64,000 nt of DNA from Clostridiales bacterium UBA2432 (GTDB lineage: Bacteria > Bacillota > Clostridia > Lachnospirales > Vallitaleaceae), in the NCBI GenBank assembly GCA_002342805.1, contig DDQW01000031.1, positions 1-64,000 on the forward strand, read 5' to 3'. Of the stretch, positions 52,915 through 61,953 are shown in pieces. Below the pieces are notes generated by a model, which was not told where the DNA came from, did no database searches, and was given only the letters and a program-made list of their open reading frames with translations. Position 1 is the first letter of the stretch. Every line of letters begins with the position of its first letter. The position numbers were made by a program, and so were the translations under genes.

Positions 52915-54213
52915 TTATCGTATCATTTCAAATATTTCATTATTATAATTATTTATTAAGCGATATTCATTAACAGAATTTATTTCTTTCCTCTGTTTTA
53001 CAAGCCATTCTACAGGATCTGTTTCTAGCAATATTTGTTCAATACTTTGTAATGTTATAACATTAGCAAATCCATTTTCTTTGAGTTGGTTAACTATCAA
53101 TTTCGGAGTAATTATTGCCACTATAATTAATACATCCTCTTTACATTTTTTCAGCTCATCTACCGATATACATATGACTCCTTTATGTTCTTTTCCCCAT
53201 TTTCTCCCGTCATTGTCTATAAATAAGTGAATAGGTATCATCCTACATACTAATTCTTCAAATAACTGTTTGCCGTAATCCCCCATCCCAAAAAGACATA
53301 TCTTGCTTATTTTTCTTGATGGATATTCAATCAATTGATTAAAAACCTTACGCCAATCTTTACTTTTCATTACATTATTTTCTATGTTTATAAGCTTATT
53401 ATATGTATATTTATATACTTCATATAGTCCTCTGCTTTCAAAAAAAGTAGTCATTTTAAAATAAAAATTGTACTCACTTCTATATAATTTTCTAATTTCG
53501 TCATTTGAAAGATTTTCAATAATATTTCTATATAAATTCTCTCTCTCACTATTATATACTTGAATAGTTCTACTTCCTTGTTGAGAATGTCTCCTTGATA
53601 TTACTAAGGATTCGTTGATATAAATTAATTTTTGCCCTCTAAACATTCTAAACCATAAATCATAATCTTGTGTCGTTAATAGCGCTTCATTGAAAGTGCC
53701 AACCCTTTCAAAATGACTTTTATGTATTAACAGGCTACATCCATTCATTAAACCAAAAAGAAGCGAAAAAACGGAATTTTCAAGTCTTTCTTTTTTATAC
53801 CTTTCTTCTAAAAAAACACTTTCTTTAGCTCCACTTTCTTCGTATAAAATATCATAAGCACTATATACAATTCTACTTTTGTTAATATTTTTATTTATTG
53901 CCTTTATTTGTTTTTCTATTTTGGTTGGATAATACAAATCATCATGAGATAACCAAGAAAAATATTCTCCATTCATTCGTTGAATTCCATAATTTAAAGC
54001 TGATGCAACTCCCCCATTTTCTTTATAATAATATCTAATTTTATCACCGTATTCAATAGCAATTTGTTCTGTCTTATCATCTGTTGACCCATCATTAACA
54101 ACTAATATTTCTATGTTTTGGTATGTTTGACTTAATGCACTATCTAATGCTTCTTTTAAAAAATTAGTCCCATTATATACTGGTATAATTATCGTAACTA
54201 AAGGATTATTCAT
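52915..54213 (-). CDS. family 2 glycosyltransferase with C-terminal Rossmann-like domain
   Basis: A 432-residue protein. The GT-A domain (about 1-230) shows VTIIIPVYNGTNFLKEALDS, VNDGSTDDKTEQ, WLSHDDLYYPTKI (metal site) and TTQDYDLWFRM. Residues 302-400 are the shared domain (ICLFGMGDYGKQLFEEL, FIDNDGRKWGKEHKG), with GMG instead of GAG. The tail is similar to that of the stand-alone protein next to it, so a duplication or a domain-loss event is plausible. No membrane segments. Confidence 0.85.
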   Translation of the reverse strand: MNNPLVTIIIPVYNGTNFLKEALDSALSQTYQNIEILVVNDGSTDDKTEQIAIEYGDKIRYYYKENGGVASALNYGIQRMNGEYFSWLSHDDLYYPTKIEKQIKAINKNINKSRIVYSAYDILYEESGAKESVFLEERYKKERLENSVFSLLFGLMNGCSLLIHKSHFERVGTFNEALLTTQDYDLWFRMFRGQKLIYINESLVISRRHSQQGSRTIQVYNSERENLYRNIIENLSNDEIRKLYRSEYNFYFKMTTFFESRGLYEVYKYTYNKLINIENNVMKSKDWRKVFNQLIEYPSRKISKICLFGMGDYGKQLFEELVCRMIPIHLFIDNDGRKWGKEHKGVICISVDELKKCKEDVLIIVAIITPKLIVNQLKENGFANVITLQSIEQILLETDPVEWLVKQRKEINSVNEYRLINNYNNEIFEMIR

Positions 54214-54304
54214 TTCAATAACAGCAAAATATTTGAGTTATTATTTTGCGCTCCTTATATAAAATATTTAGATTATTTGTGGAAATCTATAAAACCTTAT
54301 ATAA

Positions 54305-55423
54305 CTATTTTATGTTCACTTCATATGCACTTTCTAACTTTTTAATTTGATCTTCTATATCATATCCTTTTTTTCTAAGGATATCAACTGTATCTAAACG
54401 TTCATATCCTTGATAAGAATCAAGTATTTTGCTCACCCATATCTCAAGTTCAAGTGGAATTAACTCTAATGAATCCAATACTTTTGCTTCATCAGGTATT
54501 TTGTCTGAAGCAAAACATTTTAATCCTGCTGCTTGCGCTTCTATTAAAACGATTCCTAATCCTTCAAATCTTGAAGGTAAAACAAATATATCCATAATCT
54601 GAAGTATTTCAGATACATTATCAATTTTTTCCAAAAAAATAACTTTATCAAAAATATTATTTTTTTTAACTTTATTAATTATATCATTCTTTAATTTTCC
54701 AACACCTACTAATAGAAGTTTAGCTTCAGGTATTAGCTTGCTAACTTCTAAAAATAAATCCACTAAAAAATCATGGTTTTTCAGATATGTAAACCTACCA
54801 ATATGACCTATAACAAAGCTATCTTTTACATCCAGTTTCTCTCTTAATTCTGTTCTTAATTTTTTGTTATATCTAAATTTTTCCAATTCTATCGCATTAT
54901 ACATAATTTTAAGATTAGAGTCACAAATTTCATCTTTATAAAGCCATCTTCCTGCTGCTTGAGAACAAGCCCAAAAATCAGTTGCAATATCTTGAGAAAA
55001 TTCTTTTTTTTTCATTTCATGTAATGATAGAGCATCATTTCTTTTTTCTCTATCTTCAATGTCAATAAATGTTGTATGTGCATGAACTATTATTTTAGGA
55101 ACATTGTATTTTTTTGCTATTTCTTCTACTAAAAAACTTTTCCAGTAACTTGTATGTATATGTACGATATCATATTTATTTTCTAATATTCTACTGATTT
55201 CTTCTACAAAGACTTCTTTATTTTCTTCTGCATATTTAGTTATATAAAAAACATCTGCACCTGATTCAATTAGTTCATCTTCAAAATCTAATTTTTCTCC
55301 CATCGTCGCAAAATCAAACTTAAATTTACTTTTGTCAATATATTCCCAATTTTTCAACGCATATTGAGTAATTCCTCCTTTTGCATTTGCAATAGGAAAA
55401 TTCAATACCTTAATTCTACTCAA
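54305..55423 (-). CDS. family 4 glycosyltransferase (EpsF-like)
   Basis: A 372-residue GT-B enzyme. The N-terminus (VLNFPIANAKGGITQYALKN) has the glycine-rich acceptor motif, followed by DIVHIHTSYWKS and IIVHAHTTF. The donor domain contains GHIGRFTYLKNHDFLVDLF and the E-x7-E region SRFEGLGIVLIEAQAAGLK. It resembles exopolysaccharide glycosyltransferases of Firmicutes. A spacer of 91 AT-rich bases to the next gene shows nothing recognisable. Confidence 0.9.
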   Translation of the reverse strand: MSRIKVLNFPIANAKGGITQYALKNWEYIDKSKFKFDFATMGEKLDFEDELIESGADVFYITKYAEENKEVFVEEISRILENKYDIVHIHTSYWKSFLVEEIAKKYNVPKIIVHAHTTFIDIEDREKRNDALSLHEMKKKEFSQDIATDFWACSQAAGRWLYKDEICDSNLKIMYNAIELEKFRYNKKLRTELREKLDVKDSFVIGHIGRFTYLKNHDFLVDLFLEVSKLIPEAKLLLVGVGKLKNDIINKVKKNNIFDKVIFLEKIDNVSEILQIMDIFVLPSRFEGLGIVLIEAQAAGLKCFASDKIPDEAKVLDSLELIPLELEIWVSKILDSYQGYERLDTVDILRKKGYDIEDQIKKLESAYEVNIK

Positions 55424-55440
55424 AGTTTAATTCCTCCTTT

Positions 55441-56775
55441 TCATTTTAGCGTTTGTAAACTTTTGTTTATAATTTCTGCAATTGTAATCGATTCTTTTTC
55501 GCTTAATTTTTCTTTAATTTCTGATCTTCCATTAATCAATTTAACAAAATCACTGATTTCATAACGTAATCCATCTCCTAAAAACTTTGTCTTTACGAAT
55601 TCATTTTTTGTTATATCCTCAAAACATATCTCATATCCTTTTGTGAGCCACCAAGGTGATTTTACTAATATATATCCTTTGGTCCCAGATATTAATAATT
55701 GACCTTCTGACTTGATACCAAGCCCTGTTTTGGAAGTTGCCAACCCACTTTTGTAATAAAAATAAGCTTTTGTATATATATCCAGTCCATTTTCTGCTTT
55801 AAGACTTTCAAAATGAACATTCTTATAATCACATCCCATTAGTTTAATGATTGGCAGAAGTGTATATGAAGCCAATTCAGTAAAAGAGCCTCCATATTTA
55901 AGATCAGTTAACTCACGACAATTTCCTGGTATGAGTTTTGTAAATGATGCTTCCACGTCTCTAATGTTTCCAATAATACCACTTCTGGCTACTCCTATTA
56001 ATTGAGTAAACCCTGGTGTATATGCAGTTTTAATTCCTTCCATCAATACTAGTTTATTTTTTTTTGCTAATTCATATACATGTTCTGCCTCTTTTTTTGA
56101 TAAACACATTGGCTTTTCACATAAAACATGTTTTCCATGCTCTAATGACTTTATAATATAATCATAATGTGTTTCATGAGGTGACGCAATATTCACTGCA
56201 TCAACATTTTGATAGAATAATCCAATGTCATCTGTTGCTAAGTCGAGTTCAAACATCTTTGCATATGCCTTTGCACTCGATATTCGGGGATTATAGACCG
56301 CATTTAAGTTAATACCACTAACATATTTAATTTCATCAGGAAAGCGTTTTGCAATTCTTCCTGTCCCAATCATCCCCAATCTAATGATCGGAAACCTAGA
56401 CTCTCTTAATATAGAACTCGATATATATTTTGTTCGCTCTAAATAGACGACTTCACAATATTCCTTTAAAAAATCAAAGGTACCTAACCAATCTGAGCCA
56501 ACTGTGAAAATATCGATTTTATATTTTATTATATCTTCTAGTTTTTGACCGTCATGGTCCTCAATGATTATTTCATCTGCGAATCCAGAATTTTTAACAT
56601 TTTCAATTCGGTCGAGTAAAGAATCAATAACATTTAATTTTCCACGTTGCATATCATAATACTCTGTTGTAATTCCCACAATCAGGTAATCACCAAGTTC
56701 TTTTGCACGCTTTAGTAAATTATAGTGTCCTTCATGAAACAAATCAAATGAACCATATGTAATTACTTTTTTCAT
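55441..56775 (-). CDS. TagD-type cytidylyltransferase fused to Gfo/Idh/MocA oxidoreductase
   Basis: A 444-residue fusion. Residues 1-130 form a glycerol-3-phosphate cytidylyltransferase-type domain: ITYGSFDLFHEGHYNLLKRA with the HxGH signature, and TKYISSSILRES as the C-terminal motif. Residues 135-444 form a Gfo/Idh/MocA dehydrogenase: LGMIGTGRIAKRFPDEIKY and the EKP motif GKHVLCEKPMCLSKKEAEH. One protein could oxidise or reduce a sugar or polyol and couple it to CTP activation; this is inferred from the fusion only. There is no frameshift or internal stop between the halves. Confidence 0.85.
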   Translation of the reverse strand: MKKVITYGSFDLFHEGHYNLLKRAKELGDYLIVGITTEYYDMQRGKLNVIDSLLDRIENVKNSGFADEIIIEDHDGQKLEDIIKYKIDIFTVGSDWLGTFDFLKEYCEVVYLERTKYISSSILRESRFPIIRLGMIGTGRIAKRFPDEIKYVSGINLNAVYNPRISSAKAYAKMFELDLATDDIGLFYQNVDAVNIASPHETHYDYIIKSLEHGKHVLCEKPMCLSKKEAEHVYELAKKNKLVLMEGIKTAYTPGFTQLIGVARSGIIGNIRDVEASFTKLIPGNCRELTDLKYGGSFTELASYTLLPIIKLMGCDYKNVHFESLKAENGLDIYTKAYFYYKSGLATSKTGLGIKSEGQLLISGTKGYILVKSPWWLTKGYEICFEDITKNEFVKTKFLGDGLRYEISDFVKLINGRSEIKEKLSEKESITIAEIINKSLQTLK

Positions 56776-56823
56776 AGATTATTCCTTTCCTGCAAAAATT
56801 TCTTATTGAAATAATACTAGAGA

Positions 56824-57546
56824 TTATAAATTTAGGAGCGTCTCTGAAATATTCTTTTTTGCATCAATATAATCATCTATAAAATCTATCTCACACCAGA
56901 ATTTTCCTCGTGTTGGAATGGCCTTAATTAAATCTTCTTCATTATCAATCATTTTCTGAATAGCCACTTCAAAAAAAGCTTTAAAATTTTTATCTTTTAA
57001 TATGTTGATTGTGGTTGAGTTTAGTCGTGAAAGACATCTATGAGATATTTTTGCTATGCCAATAAATTCACCATCTGCTGACCTTGGATCCATCGTTTTA
57101 TTTATCTTGACAACCCTATTATTGTCAATTATAACCTTCATTGCCTCTTCATCACAGGGTCCAAAATCAACCGGCAAAACAATATCTCCCTGTGTTTCTA
57201 ATAACTCTTGGAAAATATTTGTGTCGCATAGAGTATCTGCATGAATGTAGATAAAATCTTGATTGAGTTTGTGTTGACCACACCAATAAGACGTTAATAC
57301 ATTTGATGTTTCATAAAATGGATTGTAGACAAGTGTTATATTAGGCTTATCTTGAAACATATTTTCAAACTGTTCATACATATGTCCAGTTACAATGATA
57401 ATATCTGTCACTCCATATTTTTCTAGCATATCAATATTGTATTCAATCAATTTTTTATTTTCAATTTCTATAAAACTTTTTGGAATATTATCTGTAAGAT
57501 TTCCTAATCTACTTCCTTTTCCTGCTGCCATAATGATTGCTTGCAT
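56824..57546 (-). CDS. LicC/MobA-like nucleotidyltransferase
   Basis: A 240-residue GT-A-fold nucleotidyltransferase. The signature is IIMAAGKGSRLGNLTDNIPK, followed by the uridine/cytidine-site region YNPFYETSNVLTSYW and the metal-site strand IYIHADTLCD. It is most like phosphocholine or 2-aminoethylphosphonate cytidylyltransferases and sugar-1-phosphate nucleotidyltransferases of the same size. With LicD in the same operon a CTP-dependent activation of a small phosphate ester is likely; the substrate is unproven. Confidence 0.8.
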   Translation of the reverse strand: MQAIIMAAGKGSRLGNLTDNIPKSFIEIENKKLIEYNIDMLEKYGVTDIIIVTGHMYEQFENMFQDKPNITLVYNPFYETSNVLTSYWCGQHKLNQDFIYIHADTLCDTNIFQELLETQGDIVLPVDFGPCDEEAMKVIIDNNRVVKINKTMDPRSADGEFIGIAKISHRCLSRLNSTTINILKDKNFKAFFEVAIQKMIDNEEDLIKAIPTRGKFWCEIDFIDDYIDAKKNISETLLNL

Positions 57547-57566
57547 TTTATCCCCTTCCTGACTAC

Positions 57567-58712
57567 TTAATCCAATGCTCTAATATATATTTTTTGAATT
57601 ATCTCTTCTTCAACCGATGCCGGATCGTTATCAATGCTCCCTGTGACATTATTTACTAAACATGGTATGTGATTTTTATTAATTCCTAAATCAGAAATTG
57701 ATTTATTCATTTCAATTCTTGATAAAAATGTCGTAAAGCTCTCTATTGTATCTGATTTGTTTTTACATATTTTATGAGCAAGCAAACTAGCCATATGATG
57801 AAATTTTTCTTCCGAATACTGATATGCATACTCAATCCAAGCTATATATATACTAGCTAATCCTGCACTGTGACTTGTGTCCGTTAATGCCCCAATTGGA
57901 TATTGCATGCGATGCGGGAGACATGTACTTGCATTACCTAGATTGATCCCCATAATCATACTCGCATAACTCATATTATCTCTTGCCTCAACATTTTCTA
58001 TGTTATTAATTAATTTTGGCAAATTATCCGAAACAATTTTAATTGCCTCAATGGAAAGCATTTCTGTAAATGTATTTGCTTTTTTTGATATATACGATTC
58101 CACTGCATGCGTTAAAACATCAAATCCGGTTTCTTTTGTTATTGTCTTCGGCATTGTATATGTAAATCGAGGGTTAACAAAAGCAGCTTTTGGATAAATG
58201 TATTGACTACGAATCCCTTTTTTAATGGTTTCTTTTGGACAACTGATAATTGCCCCTTTGCTTAGTTCACTCCCCGTTCCTGCGGTTGTCGGAATGGCAT
58301 ATATGGGAAGTGTACGTAAATCCGGCTGCTTTGTTCCATAGAAATATTCATCAATATTTGTTTTCGCTCCAATTCCAACGGCTATTGCCTTGGCTGCATC
58401 TAGGGCACTTCCTCCACCCATACCTATTAGGCAAACAACATTATTTCCTAGACCTATCTTAATCGCTGTGTTTATTTGGTTAATTTTAGGATTAGGACTG
58501 ATTTCATCATAGGATATAATGGTTCCTTCTTTTTGAGATAACTGAATGTCTCGAATAACTTCATTGACGTATCCGTTTTTTTTAATTGAGTTGCTTCCGA
58601 TAACCAGCAATATATTGCCTTTAATTTGACTAAATTCTTCCTTTAAAGCTTCTGCAAATATTTGATTACCAAAATAGATTTTAGTCGGAATATGTAATTG
58701 AATATTTTCCAT
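57567..58712 (-). CDS. iron-containing alcohol dehydrogenase
   Basis: A 381-residue group III (iron-type) dehydrogenase. The NAD-binding motif is GMGGGSALDAAKAIA, followed by IPTTAGTGSELS. Metal ligands lie in FDVLTHAVES, CLPHRMQYPIG and DTSHSAGLAS. This family reduces small aldehydes or ketones, including DHAP-like and phosphonoacetaldehyde substrates. Placed between the kinase/aldolase pair and the nucleotidyltransferase, it may reduce a ketose or aldehyde product to a polyol. No phosphoenolpyruvate mutase is in view, so a phosphonate route is not supported here. Confidence 0.85.
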   Translation of the reverse strand: MENIQLHIPTKIYFGNQIFAEALKEEFSQIKGNILLVIGSNSIKKNGYVNEVIRDIQLSQKEGTIISYDEISPNPKINQINTAIKIGLGNNVVCLIGMGGGSALDAAKAIAVGIGAKTNIDEYFYGTKQPDLRTLPIYAIPTTAGTGSELSKGAIISCPKETIKKGIRSQYIYPKAAFVNPRFTYTMPKTITKETGFDVLTHAVESYISKKANTFTEMLSIEAIKIVSDNLPKLINNIENVEARDNMSYASMIMGINLGNASTCLPHRMQYPIGALTDTSHSAGLASIYIAWIEYAYQYSEEKFHHMASLLAHKICKNKSDTIESFTTFLSRIEMNKSISDLGINKNHIPCLVNNVTGSIDNDPASVEEEIIQKIYIRALD

Positions 58713-58727
58713 GATTTTCCCCTGCCC

Positions 58728-60260
58728 CTATAGATTTTCAATAACCGCTTCATTTTCTTTATATATGCTATCTACCAATTCTTTTCTCTTTTTAAATAAT
58801 ACTTCAAGCGTCATATATGTTTCTTTATAGAGTTTATGTATTTCAAGATATTTTTTGTGATTTTTCATATTAGGTTTAACAATCATACGAACCGAAACAA
58901 ATTTATTAGCTGCTTGATTTATATCTGAAAATTCATTAACACCAACAAGCACTAACATGGCTGCTCCTACAGACGTTGTTTCGAAATCATCCAATATCAC
59001 GATATCTTTGCCTGTTATATCGGCTTTTAACTGTGCAATCAGATTAATTCTTGCTAGTCCTCCAGAAAATCGTATTGAGTTCACTTTGACTCCGGTTTCT
59101 TCAATGGCATCAATCATATCCTTTATAACAAATCCGGCACTTTCAAATACAGCCTTTGTCATATCTTTCCTTGTATGTGTTCTTTCAATTCCGAAAAAAA
59201 CACCTCTTGCATCATTATCCCATAAAGGAGCTCTTTCTCCAAGTAAGTAGGGAAGAAAAATGAGGCCACTAGCTCCTAAAGCTGATTCTCTTGCTTCTTT
59301 TTCCATGATCTCATATGGATAGGGTTCATTAATATAATAACATTGCTTGACCCATTCAATAAGGCCTCCACCTAGATTATTCGAACCACCTACAATATTA
59401 ATCCCCATATCTTGACACGGCTGATTAAATACTTTTGATGATTTTTTTATTTTTTGCATATGCGTCAAAACTCTAAATGTCGTCACTGTACCCGATACAT
59501 CTGTTGCATCCCCTTCTTTAGTTGGTCCACTTCCAAAAAAGGAACAAATCGCATCATATGTAGATATGACTATTTGAGGAACCTCTGAAAAACCTAAAAT
59601 ATGAGCAACTTTTTCATCCATTTTACCAATGACTGTACCTGGTGCTACAACTTTTGGGAAACTATTTTCATCAATTCCCAATTCATTTAATAAAGCCGTC
59701 GGATATGTTTTGCTATCTATATCATAATGATATTTTTGTGCATTGAAATAATCCGTATAATATTTTCCTCCAGTTAATTTTCCGATAAGATAATCATTAG
59801 GTGATAAAAATTTATATACCTTTTCAAACACCTTAGGTTGATTCTTCTTTATCCACATGATTTTAGGAATCATCAAATAACTATTAGAACCCAATCCGGT
59901 ATCAGTATATACCTTCTCAAAGGCTTGGGCTTTTTTCAGTTCTTTAGCTTCCTCAGATGCGCGCTTATCAGAAACCATAATGGCACGGTCTAACTCTTTT
60001 CCTTTATTATCTATATAAACTAAACAAGCAGCCGATGTAGTTACGGTAATATAGTCAATACTGCATTCTAGATTATGTACACTTTCTTTGATGACTTCAA
60101 TACTTTTAATCCACCATTCACTAGGATTTTGAGTAATATGGTTTCCGTTTAAAATCGTTTCTAATTCTTTTGAAGCAGAAGACAGCTTATTTCCTTCACT
60201 ATCAAAAATTATACTTCGTACACTTTTTAATCCCATATTTAATACTAAAACATTACCCAT
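58728..60260 (-). CDS. FGGY-family carbohydrate kinase
   Basis: A 510-residue two-domain ATP-dependent sugar or polyol kinase. The N-terminal VLVLNMGLKSVRSIIFDSEG is the phosphate-1 motif, slightly unusual in reading NMGLKS instead of DxGTxS. The middle has TYDAICSFFGSGPTKEGDAT, and the C-terminal SIRFSGGLARINLIAQLKAD is the adenosine-site region. The catalytic-base aspartate may be that of STYDA. The replacement of the first aspartate-glycine-threonine signature means the activity should not be assumed. It overlaps the aldolase stop by eight bases (ATGGGTAA). Confidence 0.82.
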   Translation of the reverse strand: MGNVLVLNMGLKSVRSIIFDSEGNKLSSASKELETILNGNHITQNPSEWWIKSIEVIKESVHNLECSIDYITVTTSAACLVYIDNKGKELDRAIMVSDKRASEEAKELKKAQAFEKVYTDTGLGSNSYLMIPKIMWIKKNQPKVFEKVYKFLSPNDYLIGKLTGGKYYTDYFNAQKYHYDIDSKTYPTALLNELGIDENSFPKVVAPGTVIGKMDEKVAHILGFSEVPQIVISTYDAICSFFGSGPTKEGDATDVSGTVTTFRVLTHMQKIKKSSKVFNQPCQDMGINIVGGSNNLGGGLIEWVKQCYYINEPYPYEIMEKEARESALGASGLIFLPYLLGERAPLWDNDARGVFFGIERTHTRKDMTKAVFESAGFVIKDMIDAIEETGVKVNSIRFSGGLARINLIAQLKADITGKDIVILDDFETTSVGAAMLVLVGVNEFSDINQAANKFVSVRMIVKPNMKNHKKYLEIHKLYKETYMTLEVLFKKRKELVDSIYKENEAVIENL

Positions 60261-61089
60261 CTTTCATCTCCAAAACAGTTAATTTTTCTTTAACAACATT
60301 TTTTATACTTTTATAGATTTCTCTTTCAACCAATAAGGCATTGAATCCTTCTTCTATTAACAAATCATTTTTCTCTGAGCCTAAGATACCTTTTCTATAT
60401 GCTTGTTTAATATCCGTTGATATATTTATTTTTTTTACATTTTTATGCTGAATCAATTTTTCCAATTCCGTAAGTGGTAATTCGGAACCTCCATGTACAA
60501 CTAAAGGAATATCAAAAGTCATATCTATTTCTTTGATAAAGGCATGGTTGATTACTGGTATTTCATCTATGTATTGCCCGTGGGCCGTCCCTATGGGAAG
60601 CGCCAGCATATCAATATTCGTTTTATTTATAAACTCTTCTATCATTGTTATAGGTATTTCTGTTTTATCTCGCTCACCCAAATGATCTCTGACATTTCCT
60701 ATTATCCCTAATTCAGCTTCAACAAGGACATTTTTGTTTTTTACATAGTTAGACACTTGATTGGTTCTAATTATATTTTCTTCAAGCGAAAAAGTTGAAC
60801 CATCAAACATAACTGAATCCCAACCCAAATCAATGGCTTCAAAGATCTGTTCCACATTTTTCGAGTGATCCAAATGCAGAATAACCTTTGCATTCTTTCT
60901 TGCTATATATTCTTTAGTAAAATCAATAAAACCCTTTACATCGATTTGAGAATATACACTTGCCGATACTTGTAGAAAAATCGGAATATTCATTTCAAGG
61001 GATGTATCTATAACTGCTACCGCTGATTTTATATCCCATACATTAAAAGCAAAAAATTTATTCCCTGCAAAAATATTATTTTTCCTCAT
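60253..61089 (-). CDS. class II fructose-bisphosphate-type aldolase
   Basis: A 278-residue zinc aldolase of the FbaA/GatY/KbaY family. The start at 61089 (MRKNNIFAGNKFFAFN) follows GGAG by seven bases and overlaps the licD-like gene by 14 bases. Zinc ligands appear in LHLDHSKN, GTAHGQY and VVHGGSELP. The family cleaves or forms ketose phosphates with DHAP. The usual N-terminal region is retained. In this operon it may build or break the carbon chain of the modifying polyol. Confidence 0.88.
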   Translation of the reverse strand: MRKNNIFAGNKFFAFNVWDIKSAVAVIDTSLEMNIPIFLQVSASVYSQIDVKGFIDFTKEYIARKNAKVILHLDHSKNVEQIFEAIDLGWDSVMFDGSTFSLEENIIRTNQVSNYVKNKNVLVEAELGIIGNVRDHLGERDKTEIPITMIEEFINKTNIDMLALPIGTAHGQYIDEIPVINHAFIKEIDMTFDIPLVVHGGSELPLTELEKLIQHKNVKKINISTDIKQAYRKGILGSEKNDLLIEEGFNALLVEREIYKSIKNVVKEKLTVLEMKDG

Positions 61090-61912
61090 CATTAAACTCC
61101 ACATCAATCAAATGAATTTTAGATACCGGATGCACTTTCCTCTCTTCAATCGGAGGAAATTCCATATAGTTTCCATAGGTAAAACTTAAGTATTCATCTG
61201 CATCCTTCACACCATATAAATCTTTTTTTTCAAATTCAATTTCACACAAATTTTTATACCATTCTCGTTTAAATCCTCTAACTTTATTTGGTGTCGGAAA
61301 CATTAACATCCTTACATACTTTGTCTCTTTACGGTTACTGAATTTTTCAAATCTGTAAAGTATTTTTTTAATTGTTTTTTCCGGAATTTTATTGAGTATT
61401 TTGAAAGCCATTCTTTTCAAAATATTTTCTTCTGTAAATCTGCCCACCTCAGACCATAAAGTTTTGCGAATACAAAAACACGAAATGTCGTGTAGTATTC
61501 GAAAAAAATAATTATCCGGAACGCCGTCAAGTGGAAAAATATCAATAAAAACACCTTGTTCATAAGGCATATGATCTTGGTTTTCTCTTAAAAACAGGGT
61601 TTTTTTTCTTCGTATTTTTCCATATCCCCAACGATAACCTTTGGTCTTTCGATAGTCCTGGAAGTAAAAACGTGTCGTATCAAGTTCTGTTTTACAGGCC
61701 TTTCTAAATTTTTCATATTCATCTCTTAACATGCCAATATCTGCATCATCATCCCAGGGGATAAATCCATTATGACGAACGGCTCCCAACATGGTTCCAG
61801 CAAGAATATTATATTTAATATTACACTTTCTACAAATACGATCAACTTCAATAAGCATTTCAAGTTCTATCATTTGTAATTTTCTTAGTTGCACTTTTGA
61901 TAATTTAATCAT
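61076..61912 (-). CDS. LicD-family phosphotransferase
   Basis: A 278-residue member of the LicD/fukutin family, enzymes that transfer phosphocholine, or ribitol- or glycerol-phosphate, from a CDP donor to a glycan. It shows the family pattern with AGTMLGAVRHNGFIPWDDDA followed by DIGM, and FIDIFPLDGVPDN. It lies first after the phosphodiesterase gene and overlaps the aldolase gene. I infer that it adds a phospho-substituent to the glycan made by the island. Confidence 0.9.
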   Translation of the reverse strand: MIKLSKVQLRKLQMIELEMLIEVDRICRKCNIKYNILAGTMLGAVRHNGFIPWDDDADIGMLRDEYEKFRKACKTELDTTRFYFQDYRKTKGYRWGYGKIRRKKTLFLRENQDHMPYEQGVFIDIFPLDGVPDNYFFRILHDISCFCIRKTLWSEVGRFTEENILKRMAFKILNKIPEKTIKKILYRFEKFSNRKETKYVRMLMFPTPNKVRGFKREWYKNLCEIEFEKKDLYGVKDADEYLSFTYGNYMEFPPIEERKVHPVSKIHLIDVEFNDEEK

Positions 61913-61953
61913 GTCGATACTCCATTCCGTATAATATTAATTTATCCAACCAT

